In this document: piece by piece, positions 21,665 to 32,476 of the stretch
How positions within the stretch are numbered: the first letter of the stretch is position 1
Layout of the letters: each line of letters begins with the position of its first letter
Source of the DNA: Anastrepha obliqua
Taxonomy: Eukaryota; Arthropoda; Insecta; Diptera; Tephritidae
DNA length: 64,000 nucleotides
Reading direction: 5' to 3'
NCBI RefSeq assembly: GCF_027943255.1
Contig: NC_072893.1
Span: 82,963,784 to 83,027,783 of the forward strand
Translations under genes and position numbers: made by a program
The notes under the pieces: generated by a model
What the model saw: only the letters and a program-made list of their open reading frames with translations
Told to the model about the DNA's origin: nothing
The model's database searches: none

Positions 21665-21992
21665 TATATATATATATATATAATGATGCCACAGCCACCG
21701 TAATTCCCAGATCTGGCCCCCTGTGACTTTTTCTTGTTCCCGAAACTGAAGAGGCCCATGAAAGGACGACGCTACGCTACGATTGACGAGATAAAGTCGG
21801 CATCGAAGGAGGAGCTGAACAAGTTAAAAAAAATGAGTTTTTGAAGTGCTTTGAAGATTGGAAAAAACGTTGGCACAAGTGCATAATATCTCATGAGGAT
21901 TACTTTGAAGGGGACAAAATAGATATTAATGAATAAATACATAATATTTGAAAGAACACACAATTCGCGATACTTTTTGAACACACCTCGTA

Positions 21993-23890
21993 AATATGTG
22001 TAGGAGCATACAAAATTAATATGAATATGGATATAAATATGAAAAACAATATAAACAAGAATGTGATAGTATGAATATGAGTACGACTATTTTCTTATAT
22101 ATTTTTTGTAAATACTTCTTTATGCGTATAAAATATTGTACATTTTTTAATTCTAATACATTTTTAAGTGACCACTGTGATTACTAATACATGTATGAAT
22201 GTATATACGTACATACATATGTATATTATTGGCATACGCATACAAAGCAACGCGCCGACCTACGATTTGCGCCTTAGCATCCTGGTGCCCTGCCACTCTG
22301 GCCTTATCTTGACGGGCAATTAAAGGCGTGCCCGGCCAATTCCATGTTTGTGGCTATCAAGAGCTCTGCGCTGGCATTGCGTTGGCATTTAAAACTTAAA
22401 AGTCAGGTTGACTCTTTTTGTTCTGCGCATACTTATAATTGTACGAGAGTGTGTGTGGGTTGCCATGTGTTTTGCTTAATATTTAAGCTGCTATATTTGT
22501 TTGGCAATTTAAAAACGCTTTTGATTGCTTTTTCGCACAACAACAAATATCAACATATCGATTGCATGTAAAGCGATTTTTATTTGGTATTTTTATGAAA
22601 TTTTAATTTGTTGCCGCAACACCTGCAAATTCAACTGCAACACTTCTCACACTCACACAGTTTACACTAAAGAGGTTTATATGGTGTGGCGATTTTTTAT
22701 TACTCCGTATGCGTTCTTCACTCATGCATGTACATATGTACACACGTGTGTGTATGCGCGTACTTATGCATCTGTTTGCCACCCATTTTGCTTATCGTCA
22801 TTTGTTATTACAGTTTTTTTATTGCTTTTATGAACAGTGAAAGAAATTTAAGCGCTTTAATAGCAACAACTTCGACACCATCATTTTTTATCGTAGCAGC
22901 GCCGGCTTCCTTTTAAAAGGGGTTGAGCTGTTGTTGTTGCTGTTTTTGTTGAACAGTTGATGTTCAAATTAAGCCGTGAAATGAGTGTATTAGTGGTTAA
23001 AACTGACATATCTTCCCTGCTGATATGACAGCCAGACTTGCAGTGCAGCAACAGACTCAACCGACAAACATATCGCGACGATCTGTTGCTTGAGTTGCAG
23101 GTTCAGCATCTACTTTCGTTTAATTTATTTAGTGTTAAGATAAAGATTCACACCACTGATGTCTAAATAAAAAATATCGAAATGGCACACTTGTTCCTTA
23201 CTTAAGACTTTGAGAATTTTCGATCTTCAGAATTTTACTGCGCGCTCCAAAATCTCAGTGCCTTCAATGCCATTTCCTTTTCTGGGGCATGATTGAGTGC
23301 GCGTTTAAAATTAACGGTTTCATGATAATAAAAAGCGCATAGAATGCTGCTATTATACCAACAAATGTTTGGTACTAAACATAAAGAATGCAAATAATAT
23401 TAATGTTACAAAATAGTGAAACAAATTTTAGAAAAATTTGTTGAAAACAAACTATAAGCCAAAATCAAATTATAGTTCTGTTTTTTTGTTTTCGCGCGTT
23501 TAAATATTTTCATTTGTTGCAGTGTAACAGGAATTTAACTTGGTTTCACTAAAATGTTTTTGTATTTTTAACACACTTTTATTAGGTCGGGTTGTATGTA
23601 ACGGAATCTTTGAGCTTAATTTTCACTGACTTCTAAAAATCTGATCGACTTGAAATTTCGCATACCTATCAAGGACCGATGACAATGCAATAATTTGATA
23701 AAAGTTTTCCATTATCCTTATTAGGATTGCCAGGATTAATATTTTCTTTTTTTTACTGTGGGCAAAAAGTAAGGTGAAATCCACGAAATATCACGGCCGA
23801 TAACTGCATAGCTTTAGACTCACAGTCGATAAGAAAGGAATTAAATATAACACGAATATATCGAATCATTTATTCACTGACCGCAATGAT
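21993..23890. other. noncoding DNA, no gene seen
   Basis: AT-rich in part, with TACATACATATGTATAT near 22205-22230 and a (GTT)n-like patch near 22930. No coding or element signature was recognised. Confidence 0.4.
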
Positions 23891-23998
23891 AACAATAATT
23901 TTCATTCATAATAAAAAAAAATAGTTTAAGGAAACTAAAAAATACGCCTTTTTGCTAATCGAACTAAAAAGTAGAAAATAAAAAATAGTTAAAAAAAA

Positions 23999-24444
23999 TA
24001 AAAAACACGCTTTTATTGCTAATCGAACTAAAACGTAGAAAATAAATTTTAATGACAAAGGGACCTATAATGAAGTAATAGCAAATCGAACGATCAGTCA
24101 TAGTCAACTACCTCAGAACAGAATTATAACAAAAATTAAGATACAAATAGAGTAATTCAAATTAGAGTTAAAAGCGTGGGATGCTTGATATAGTAAATAT
24201 TACAATCATTCTATTAGCAACTACCTATATACAGAGGGTTATGAAAGTGAAGCAAAATGCATCCCACGCTTTTAACTCTAATTTGAATTACTCTATTTGT
24301 ATCTTAATTTTTGTTATAATTCTGTTCTGAGGTAGTTGACTATGACTGATCGTTCGATTTGCTATTACTTCATTATAGGTCCCTTTGTCATTAAAATTTA
24401 TTTTCTATGTTTTAGTTCGATTAGCAATAAAAGCGTGTTTTTTA
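23999..24444. repeat. 186-bp near-perfect inverted repeat (palindrome)
   Basis: The arms 23999-24184 and 24259-24444 are reverse complements with a single mismatch that I can see (CGTAG versus CATAG), separated by a 74-bp spacer. The inner end is GCATCCCACGCTTTTAACTC. Weaker similarity extends outward to about 23896 and 24480, where the left arm carries one extra copy of a roughly 65-bp segment (GCTAATCGAACTAAAA repeated). A transcript would fold into a long hairpin. No coding potential. It may be a foldback/MITE-type element or a hairpin-RNA locus. Confidence 0.9.
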
Positions 24445-24489
24445 GTTTTTTTAAACTATTTTTTATTTCATTATTAATTTTCGTTGAGC

Positions 24490-27209
24490 ATTCAGAGGAT
24501 TTTGTAAAAAAAACAAAATTCTTTAAAAGAAATCCATAAAAAATATAAAAATATTCCAAATACTTAATAAATAAAGTATTTAATTTCGTGTCAAGTTGTT
24601 CAATTATTTTGGATTTCGTTGTAATTTCTTATGAAAATTGGTGGATTCGTAGGTCTGAGTATAATAAGAAAACAAACTGTAGAAGAAAAATTGAAAGCAA
24701 AAATTTATATGAATGTAATTCGCTTAAAAATTTTAAAATTTGTATGTATTTAGTTGTAAAAGTGGTAAAGTTTTAATTTGTAAAATTTAAGAGTTTTGGT
24801 TTTTAATAATTTGGAATAAATAAATTCTTATCAAAATTTTTTGGGACAAAAATGATACCTTTTTAAGCACATTTCTTTCGCAGAAGTATTATACTTTTTT
24901 GTTCATAATTTTTCGAGGAAAATTTTTTTAAAATCATCGCCCTCTTTTTTTCATTAATAGCTGCCATTATGCTCAAGTAATCCATAAAAATTGCATAAGG
25001 CATTCCCATAACTTTTCGAGTTATATTCAAATATCAGTGAAAAATCAGTACAAAATTCTGCTCTAGCGAAGCTCTAAATACGTACTCGTATATTAAGCCC
25101 GTTCGCTAATTGACCGAAGCTTCGCTAGGTACATTAAGAAGCAAATCTACGATAATTGAAAAATCATTAAACAATTTTATTTTATAAGACATTTGAAAAA
25201 TATTGATTTTTTGATAAATGAAGCCATTAGATTTAGGTAAATTTAGAGTCAAATATAATATTTAGCAAACGTACAAAAGTAATTTAGAGTCAAATATGCT
25301 TTTGACTCAACTTTTGCTGCTGTGAATTCCACATTTAGAAGCATACTTGCTTTCATGTTTGGCTTAAGTCTTCAACTTCATGCAACTTGTGGTGTCGATG
25401 GCGATGATAAACAAACTTGCAACATGGTTTTCAAGCGCATATCAACTAAACTGTTTTGTTGTATTCGAGCTACGTCGGTCTGTTCAGCAAATGAGTCTAG
25501 CCGGTGACGCTTTGTGCTCGCTTGGTGGTTTTGGTTGCACAATCTGCGGTAATTAAGACTGAAAAATAGGTGAAAAACAACCAAATACACGACGCGCTGG
25601 CAATGAGTAAATAACAATGAGCAAAGCCAGCTCATCAACGGCGACAGCAATATGTCAAGTGATAAAGTAACATTCAGGTAAAAACAGGCAGCATAAGAGG
25701 GGAATTCGTAGAAAAGTCAATTACATGGCCACTTGAAGCAACAATTGCAGCTTGCCTCACATCTTGCTAATGAAGCGTTCGGTTGTGTTTATTTTTATTT
25801 TGTGTGTGTGTGTGGAGAACGCTAAAAATAACTGCAGAACTATTACACAAGTGTGCTAAGTTGATGTATTTGTTAATGTGTGTGCGTGTGTCTTTGCCGC
25901 AGCTGCATCACCAATTCATTGTCATCATTTTAATATCGGCAATAATTTCATAATGGCAGCTGCGCATGCGCAAAAGCAACAACACAAACCGATTGGGCCA
26001 CCCATAAAGCTCAATCAAGCGCAGCTCTGACAACTCGCGCTATTCTTACCCCAGCCTCATTCATGGTCCAAGCAACAGCAGCATCGCCAACATCATTATG
26101 GCCGGTGTGGATCCCTCCGCAAATACTTACCTGCTGACATTGCACTTAATTTCCGTCATTTATTCCCATGAATTTGCTACAAAAAAAGTAAAAAATTAGA
26201 CAAAACAAAAAAAAAAATGTAATGCAACAGACGAACGAGAAGAAGATGCAATGAAAAACGAAGAACAATAAATTTATACTTGTAGTGTAGTGAGCATCTA
26301 CCTACACTCAGTAAACAGTATTGTTGCAACTATGAGCATAAGCGACGCCAAAGTCACCCGCGAGCCTCAACTGCGTTCATCAATAGCGCAACGGCACCAA
26401 TGCGCTTGGCAAGTTGGCATCGGTTGCATGCAGAATGCGAGCAATTACGCTGCCACATGAACGATAATCAACGGCAACATTGAATGCAGTACTGCCATTG
26501 CCGATGCACGAAGAACTTCTTCATACTCTCCCATTATTTTGTTTTCGTTCTTAGACATTGTTTCGCCAAACACGTCCCTACTTCCATCTTCATTGAAGAC
26601 GTCATCGTCATCATCATCAGTGTCAGTATCAGTATCAGGCATTGCCGATGTGGACCGCAATCCATTGTCAGGTTCAGTTTCTTACCTTTTTCTGACCATT
26701 TCGAAATTAAAACAACAAAAAAAAAAAATAGCTGTAAGCGTGGTTTGCGCTTTCGGTGACGCCGGTATTGCATCACGAAATTTTTCATTTGGTAAAATAA
26801 AGAATTCAAAACAGGAACACGCGCCTTGTGCTTGCCCATCTGCGCAGATACTTATGGAGGCTGAAGGTTGAGTAACCGTTTCAATAAAATAATCGGTGTG
26901 TGGCGGGGTGAGAAACAGAGGGCCCATCAAAGCAAACATATATTGGTTTTTTTTTACTTTACAGCCGCTTTTTTCGATATTGCTGGGAAGTATCTATTTG
27001 CAAAGAATTGAAGAGTAAAAATTGTTGGAACACGTGTCTATGATTGCTTATTTGATTATGTTATGATACCAGTCCGTATGTTTATTTTTCAATACGACAT
27101 ACTTTTATAAATAGAAGTTTAACTGATTTCAGCTTTTTTACGTTCCTGTCTGATATATGGCACTTTTATACTTGTCTTTGTAAGTCATCGAATCTGTTGA
27201 AGCCAATAT
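24490..27209. other. noncoding DNA, no gene seen
   Basis: 24.5-25.3 kb is AT-rich and has loose similarity to the dispersed repeat at 52.3 and 54.6 kb (cattaatagctgcc, gagttatattc). 25.3-27.2 kb is less AT-rich, with a (TG)n run at about 25801-25813 and CAA/CAG patches. Frames near 26.5-26.9 kb overlap on both strands and show no family motif. Confidence 0.4.
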
Positions 27210-27211
27210 TA

Positions 27212-28484
27212 ATAGGACTATGAATAAGTTCGTGCGGTTTTACAACAGATGGCGTAACTTGATTATTATTCCATCGATCCACATTTCCAAACATTCATTG
27301 GAGAGCTACTGTCGTAAGGCACAAACGTCAGTATAAGTTTTTTATTTGAAGCGTAAACAACAATATTTTTACCACACTTGAAAATGTCGAATTTCGTGCC
27401 AAATAATGTGTTTTGCGGGGAATTTTTTAATATGAAGAAAAAAGCAGCCGAAAGTCATCGTATCTTGGTGGAAGTTTATGGTGAGCATGCTCTAGCTGAG
27501 CGAACGTGTCAGAAGTGGTTTGCACGCTTTAAAAGTGGTGATTTTGGCTTGGAAGACGAAGAACGCGAGGGTGCGCCGCCAAAGTTCATGGATACCGAAT
27601 TGGAGGAATTGCTCGATCAAGATCCGGCTCAAACGCAAGAAGAGATTGCAAAAACTTTGGGAGTTGATCAATCAACCATTTCCAAACGTTTAAAAGCCAT
27701 GGGAATGATCCGAAAGGTAGGCCATTGGGTGCCGTATGAATTGAAGCCAAGAGACGTTGAACGCCGTTTTATGGCATGCGAACAACTGCTTCAACGGCAC
27801 AAAAGAAAGGGTTTTTTGCATCGAATTGTGACTGGCGATGAAAAGTGGGTCCATTACGACAATCCAAAACGTCGGGCAACGTATGGATACCCTGGCCATG
27901 CTTCAACATCGACGTCGGCGCAGAATATTCATGGCCTGAAGGTTATGCTGTGTATCTGGTGGGACCAGCTGGGTGTTGTGTATTATGAGCTACTGAAACC
28001 GAATGAAACGATTACGGGGGGTGTCTACCGACGACAATTGATGCGTTTGAGCCGAGCACTGCGAGAAAAACGGCCGCAATACGCCGATAGACACGACAAA
28101 GTTATTTTGCAACATGACAATGCTCGGCCACATGTTGCACAAGTGGTCAAAACATACTTAGAAACGCTCAAATGGGATGTCCTACCCCACCCGCCGTATA
28201 GTCCAGACCTTGCGCCATCCGATTACTATCTCTTCCGATCGATGCAACATGGCCTGGCTGACCAGCACTTCCGTAATTACGATGAAGTCAAAAAATGGAT
28301 CGATTCGTGGATTGCGGCAAAACCGACCGAATTTTTCACAAAGGGAATCCGTGAATTGCCAGAAAGATGGGAAAAAGTAGTAGTAAGCGATGGACAATAC
28401 TTTGAATATTAAATTTGTAACCATTTTACGTCAATAAAGTTTCAAATTTCAAAAAAAAACCGCACGAACTTATTCATAGTCCAT
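27212..28484 (+). mobile_element. mariner element, apparently intact
   Basis: A 1,273-bp element. The left end is ATAGGACTATGAATAAGTTC and the reverse complement of the right end is ATGGACTATGAATAAGTTC; the match runs on through GTGCGGTTTT. TA borders lie at 27210-27211 and 28485-28486. The flanks rejoin as CCAATAT-TA-ATATTATC, a plausible empty site. The inner 5' region is about 170 bp and the 3' region about 70 bp with an AATAAA at 28431. Unlike every other element here, its transposase frame is open from start to stop. Confidence 0.93.
27384..28412 (+). CDS. mariner transposase (DD34D), intact ORF
   Basis: A 342-residue transposase, the usual mariner length. The ATG at 27384 (MSNFVPNNVF) is chosen because it gives the standard N-terminus; the frame is open two codons further up, but from a TTG. 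The N-terminal DNA-binding half holds two helix-turn-helix regions (AAESHRILVEVYGEHALAE; QEEIAKTLGVDQSTISKRL). The linker has GHWVPYELKPRD, the WVPHEL-type motif. The catalytic Asp residues are D152 (VTGDEKWVHYDN), D245 (LQHDNARPH) and D280 (YSPDLAPSDYY); D245 and D280 have 34 residues between them. The C-terminus is VVSDGQYFEY. It would excise and insert the element at TA as a dimer. No lesion is visible, so this copy may be, or recently was, a source of transposase. Activity is inferred, not shown. Confidence 0.95.
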   Translation: MSNFVPNNVFCGEFFNMKKKAAESHRILVEVYGEHALAERTCQKWFARFKSGDFGLEDEEREGAPPKFMDTELEELLDQDPAQTQEEIAKTLGVDQSTISKRLKAMGMIRKVGHWVPYELKPRDVERRFMACEQLLQRHKRKGFLHRIVTGDEKWVHYDNPKRRATYGYPGHASTSTSAQNIHGLKVMLCIWWDQLGVVYYELLKPNETITGGVYRRQLMRLSRALREKRPQYADRHDKVILQHDNARPHVAQVVKTYLETLKWDVLPHPPYSPDLAPSDYYLFRSMQHGLADQHFRNYDEVKKWIDSWIAAKPTEFFTKGIRELPERWEKVVVSDGQYFEY

Positions 28485-28602
28485 TAATATTATCTAGGAT
28501 AGACACTAGCATACGTAACGGGCTGCAGTCTCTTTGTCTTTCAGGTACGCGACACACAAAAACTAGGCTCTAATGTCGTTCCTCTAAAGTTCTTTCTTGA
28601 GA

Positions 28603-28809
28603 CATGGAGGGACCTACAGTTTTAAGCCGACTCCGAACGGAAGATATTTTTATGAGGAGCTTTTTTATCGCAGAAATACACTCAGCGGTTTGCCATTGCC
28701 TGCCGAGGGGTGACCACTATTAGAAAAAACTTGTTCTAGTGTTTCGTGCACGGGGTTTTGAACCTATGCACTTCGAAATGGTAGTCGCGCTGCAACCCGG
28801 TGGCCGGCA
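28603..28809 (-). repeat. tRNA-derived SINE, truncated copy
   Basis: Contains the body segments GGGACCTACAGTTTTAAGCC and GGTTTGCCATTGCCTGCCGA of the SINE read in reverse. It ends at GGTGGCCGGC on the tRNA-like head side. The TA tail is missing and the head is eroded (the A box is lost), so it is an older, partial copy. No target duplication was found. Confidence 0.8.
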
Positions 28810-29199
28810 TTCTTAAAGAGTTTGGAAATTTAGAAAAATAAATAAAGTCAACAATGTTTATGAAATAACCCGCTTGAGCTCAGCTGATACTTGGTTCTAA
28901 CTAAGTCTCAGGCGCCAAGGAACATTTTGTATCGCCAGCGTAATTCGAGTTCCTAAAGCTTCTGCGTCAACATAATAGATCGCCGCGTTTTGCAAAGCTG
29001 AACTGCCACGCAACCGGAGAGGGCTCAGTAAATTTACCAACCAAGTATCAGTGGGACTTTTACCGAGTTCAGTTGGGTTTATGGGTTGTTCTAAATTATT
29101 ATACACATATTTTTTTTCTATTATACATACACTGTCCTATATTTTTTTAGACTAAAAATGATAAATAAATCAAATTTTAAACCAATCTTTCAATAGTAT

Positions 29200-29775
29200 A
29201 GGTTAGGTTGAAGAGGTTGTCTACTATGAGACACATTCAGGCTCATATCCCATTGTGATGCCGCGTGGGGTACTTGTCCTTATCACTCCTAAAACCAGTG
29301 TGCCCTATTCAACAATTTTAGAAGATCCTTGATTTCGACAGGACTAAGATCTTCCGCATCAACGATGGCCTACCTAAAATGGTGAGTCTATGTCTCGATA
29401 GAACAGAACAGGACAGTGGCACAAAAGGTGCGGGGTTGTCTCTTCCTCATCTAGACAACTTCTGCAGACTTCCCATCCTCTGGGCGTGCCTGCCGATTAA
29501 GCTAAGACTGTGCTTATCTCGTCTTAGCAGAGATTTTGTGCGTGTAGCATTGAGAGTTGGCTCCAGTTGTCGGGTGGTTCTGTATGTGGTTTCATTATAT
29601 CATCTTTAATTCTCTGCTCTTATAATTTCCTCAAAGATAAACAGCTTACATTTTTGCAAGGGTATGCCTATATCATTGTCTATGTACTTATCGGCCAATT
29701 GGCTCTGTAGTTTCACCCGATGTCACAAAGGCCAGGAATCCATATTTCTTTAGGTGAAATAACTCAGCTATCTCT
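29200..29775 (-). pseudogene. LINE RNase H / C-terminal fragment, split by an insertion
   Basis: Minus-strand pieces, across frames, read KEIWIPGLCDIG (the WVPGH motif of LINE RNase H), LADKYIDNDIGIPLQKCKLF and RRDKHSLNLIGRHAQRMG, the segment before the C-terminal Cys/His knuckle. They are in the same order as in the 11.9-12.9 kb LINE. The sequence continues on the far side of the TTAA-flanked element: joining 29779 to 30511 restores a continuous line (TATCTCTTTAAGAGATATG), and the LINE-like sequence runs to about 30680. Highly decayed. Confidence 0.6.
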
Positions 29776-29779
29776 TTAA

Positions 29780-30506
29780 GGGGGAGGTATGGTTTAGCGC
29801 TAAAAAAAAAACACTTTTTTTGTGAATTTTTTACAGAAATATGGCTTAAGATACTTTAATAAAATCAGTTACATGTTATTGTACATCTTTTCAATAAGTT
29901 TTTAAAAAATATTAATAATAAAATATTGACAAATAAGCCCATGACAGAGTTTTTTTGGAGATATGTTTTTCGAGAGGCGCTCTGCGGTGCCAATCGGCAT
30001 TCGTCGTAGAATCATCTGAAACTAAAAAAGTCGAATTTTTCAGTTAAAGTATGACGTAATGCTCCCCCCTACATTAATAAAATTTTTTTTTTTTCATTTT
30101 TGTAGTTTTGGTGGCAAAAAAACGTAAAACGAGCATTTTTGGCGAAAAATTTCGCCATATTTGTAAGTGAAAAACAACCTTAAAAAACAAAAAATAAAAA
30201 AAACAGTGTAGGGGGGAGGTATTTTTGATTTAGAAAACGTGTGCCAAATTTGAAAAGAATCAGTTGAATAGTTTCGGAGTTGTGATTGGCACCGACTTTT
30301 AGGAAGTCGTTTCGGGAAAAACGCGTTTGAAAAAATGACTCTGAGAAATTATCGATGCTCCGCATTCGAGGTAGAGTGCCTACAAAGGCTATAACTTTGA
30401 GAGTTCTGCTCCGATCCACTTAAAATTTTGACACAACATTCTTGAAATGATTTACTATAAGATGAGTGAAGAAAAAAAATTTCGATTTTGTGACCCTAGC
30501 CCCCCC
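29780..30506. mobile_element. TTAA-flanked non-autonomous DNA transposon (piggyBac/Kolobok-like)
   Basis: A 727-bp insertion with TTAA on both sides (29776-29779 and 30507-30510) inside an otherwise continuous LINE fragment. The ends are G-rich: GGGGGAGGTATGGTTTAGCG on the left and, reverse-complemented, GGGGGGGCTAGGGTCACAAA on the right, a short imperfect TIR. A related GGGGGGAGGTATTTT occurs inside at about 30216. There is no ORF of note. TTAA duplication is shared by piggyBac and Kolobok; the purine-starting ends fit Kolobok somewhat better, but this is a guess. Confidence 0.7.
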
Positions 30507-30699
30507 TTAAGAGATATGCGGCATTTCATGGCTGCCTTGGAGATTGTCGATTGCTGTGTGAGGATTGTAATGCCAACCGGGACGGCACAGTCTACCCATC
30601 CGGGAAGGTCCAAAATGCCATCCGTATTAGACTACTTACTCAAAGTGCTCAGACTTATTGCCGCACTACACGGCATCTGCCGCACTACACGACATCTGT

Positions 30700-31965
30700 T
30701 GCATTCCACCATGTTGCGATACCACTTACTATTAAAAAAATATTTGTTTTTCATTTTAATAAAAATAAAAATATAGTACATATTATATGTTACAACTAAA
30801 ACATTATATTATGGAAAAATCTGAGGTACCCGATGTAAATTTGAATTCAAACAAAATCACCGCAAATTGCATTTTAAGAAATACGAATTGGTTGGGTGGA
30901 GCATTACCATAATTTAACTTGATTTATGTGGGTTTTGCCTATTTTCATATCCATTCTGAAACCCTTTCTATTATTTATCATGCCTGGTATCACTCTCTTT
31001 TGGTTTTCTGATATTAGTACACACCTTTTTCATCATTTGGTGTTTTATATTCCTAGAAGGCTTCGGACTCGGCATCTTATTGTTAATCACACACAATCAG
31101 ACTCAAACACTGCAGCGGTCTCAATAAAATTTTGGAAAAACCGCTGTTTTCTGCCTCCTTACTGCGTCTAACTACTTAATCTGTTCTCAATTTTTCAATA
31201 TTGGCCTCGATAAATTCCTGTTTCTCATTTCATGTCTGAAACTGTTTAAATCGCCACATTTTCATGCCTCGAATGTCTTAAGGTATGCGCTATAACGCCT
31301 GATGTGGCAAGTTGCTACACTTGACTGCTGCAGGTGTCGCATAGTCGAAAATGAAAAAAAAAACACAAAAAGACAACGAAAGCATAAAGTAATTTGTGCC
31401 ACTTTTGCAAGCGCAGAAAATGCAGTAGTAATGAAAAATACCAATATTTACATATTTGTGTGGTAGGCAAATGAACGCGCAGTGGCAAGTAGATAGAAAG
31501 ATCGACGGTGATTTTTGTTGTAGAACACGATGACTAGCAAACGTACGTGCAATGAGACACTTGGCAGAAACACTGCAATCCCACAATATCGCGTTGCAAA
31601 GTCAACCTTGTGCAACAGCGCAAGTGCGCACCACAGCGTTTCATTTGCTTATAAGTGGTAAGCGCAGTTGCAATTAACTGGAGCAACAAATGACGAGAAA
31701 TGGCGCAAAAGTTGAGATTGCTGCCGAGGGGTAGTCGCTTCTCGCTTTAAGTGTAGCTTGTTTGGAGGAGAGAGCAGAACATAGGAAATTCGCGAAAAAG
31801 TGTGTATTTTTTGTTTTAGTCTTACACTTTATTGTCAGTGGGGACAAGTAAACCGCTGTTGTACTTGCTTGTATAGGGTTCTCCAATAGAAGTGACGAAA
31901 TGTATATTATCATTGAACTGCAGCTGCTCTCGCCGTATATAGTTATGACCTCGCCAATGACTACA
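30700..31965. other. noncoding DNA, no gene seen
   Basis: No element termini or coding motifs recognised. Frames of up to 98 codons near 31.3-31.6 kb have no family signature. Confidence 0.4.
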
Positions 31966-32476
31966 TGGAGCGGACATACACTTTAAATAGTGACGTCACC
32001 GGTATTGGATAACTAACGCCCCTGAAGATCTCCCAGCATATGCAATGGAACATAACTTTTGTTGGGGAAGTGAGTTCATTCTGATACCATTGGCGGTAAC
32101 CATATAACCTCTTCTTTCTAATCAGATTTACGTATATTAAAGACCGGACCGGACATCTAATGGAGGTAGAAATTTTGGGAAATTATGTGTCCGAAGGTTC
32201 TACAGGTGAATACTCCAGCAGCCACTAACCTCCTGGCGGGTTTTGCTGCCAGGTTTTCCGCCATAAGGTCAATAGGTGGCATGCTGAGTATCATTTTCAA
32301 CGCCGCCGTTGGAGTGGTTTTCATCGCTCCTGTTATGTGCAGAATCCAGTTGCATTAAGTACAGGGTGGCTGATGAAAGCCGCTACCAAAAAAAAAATTG
32401 AATAACTTTTTTTCTTTTTAAGTTATCTGTTCCATTTTTGTTTTAATTTGCAGATTGATCTTTAAAATTTATTAAA

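Larger units (their letters stand above)
20758..21681 (+). repeat. tRNA-derived SINE inserted in mariner, itself split
   Basis: Plus-strand SINE copy. The head GACCGCCGTAGCCGAATGGG contains the A box at 20766-20776; the B box GGTTCGAATC is at 20819-20828. The body runs to CGCGCCAATTATA at about 21066. Its TA-repeat tail resumes at 21665-21681 after a 598-bp mariner derivative that landed in the tail. The SINE is flanked by a perfect 15-bp duplication, AATGATGCCACAGCC, at 20743-20757 and 21682-21696. This is the mark of LINE-type reverse transcription, and the target lies inside the mariner transposase gene. Confidence 0.93.
19943..21936 (+). pseudogene. mariner transposase (DD34D), interrupted and frameshifted
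   Basis: It begins at ATG 19943 (MDQRSCIKFCVKNE) and shifts frame before YGEATLDQSNVYRWYKMFSE. The frame to 20474 includes the helix-turn-helix and first catalytic Asp (VITGDESWVFGYD) and ends at a TGA after LPHEP. The next segment carries EYYLQVMRNLREAIRQKRPD and the second Asp (LNHDNALAHT). It is cut at 20757 by a SINE. After the duplicated target at 21696 the code resumes with an in-frame TAA in place of Tyr, then FPDLAPCDFFLFPKL (third Asp, 34 residues from the second if the insertion is ignored), and ends GDKIDINE at 21936. Frameshifts, two stops and the insertion make it inactive. Confidence 0.92.
19737..21990 (+). mobile_element. DD34D mariner, interrupted by nested insertions
   Basis: The left end CGAGGTGTGTTCAAAAAATA at 19737 and the reverse complement of the right end, CGAGGTGTGTTCAAAAAGTA, are inverted repeats with TA on both sides (19735-19736, 21991-21992). 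Removing the SINE-plus-mariner insertion and one copy of its target duplication leaves about 1,315 bp, the normal mariner length. The transposase is on the plus strand and is disrupted. Confidence 0.93.

Noticed and set aside
21663..21681. (TA)n microsatellite as an independent feature
   Set aside because: It is the displaced 3' tail of the SINE that starts at 20758.
26445..26939. Overlapping frames including an Asp-rich run
   Set aside because: The Asp run comes from a simple (ATC/GAT)n stretch; no family similarity, and opposing frames are equally open.
27690..27899. 69-codon minus-strand frame
   Set aside because: Antisense shadow inside the intact mariner transposase.
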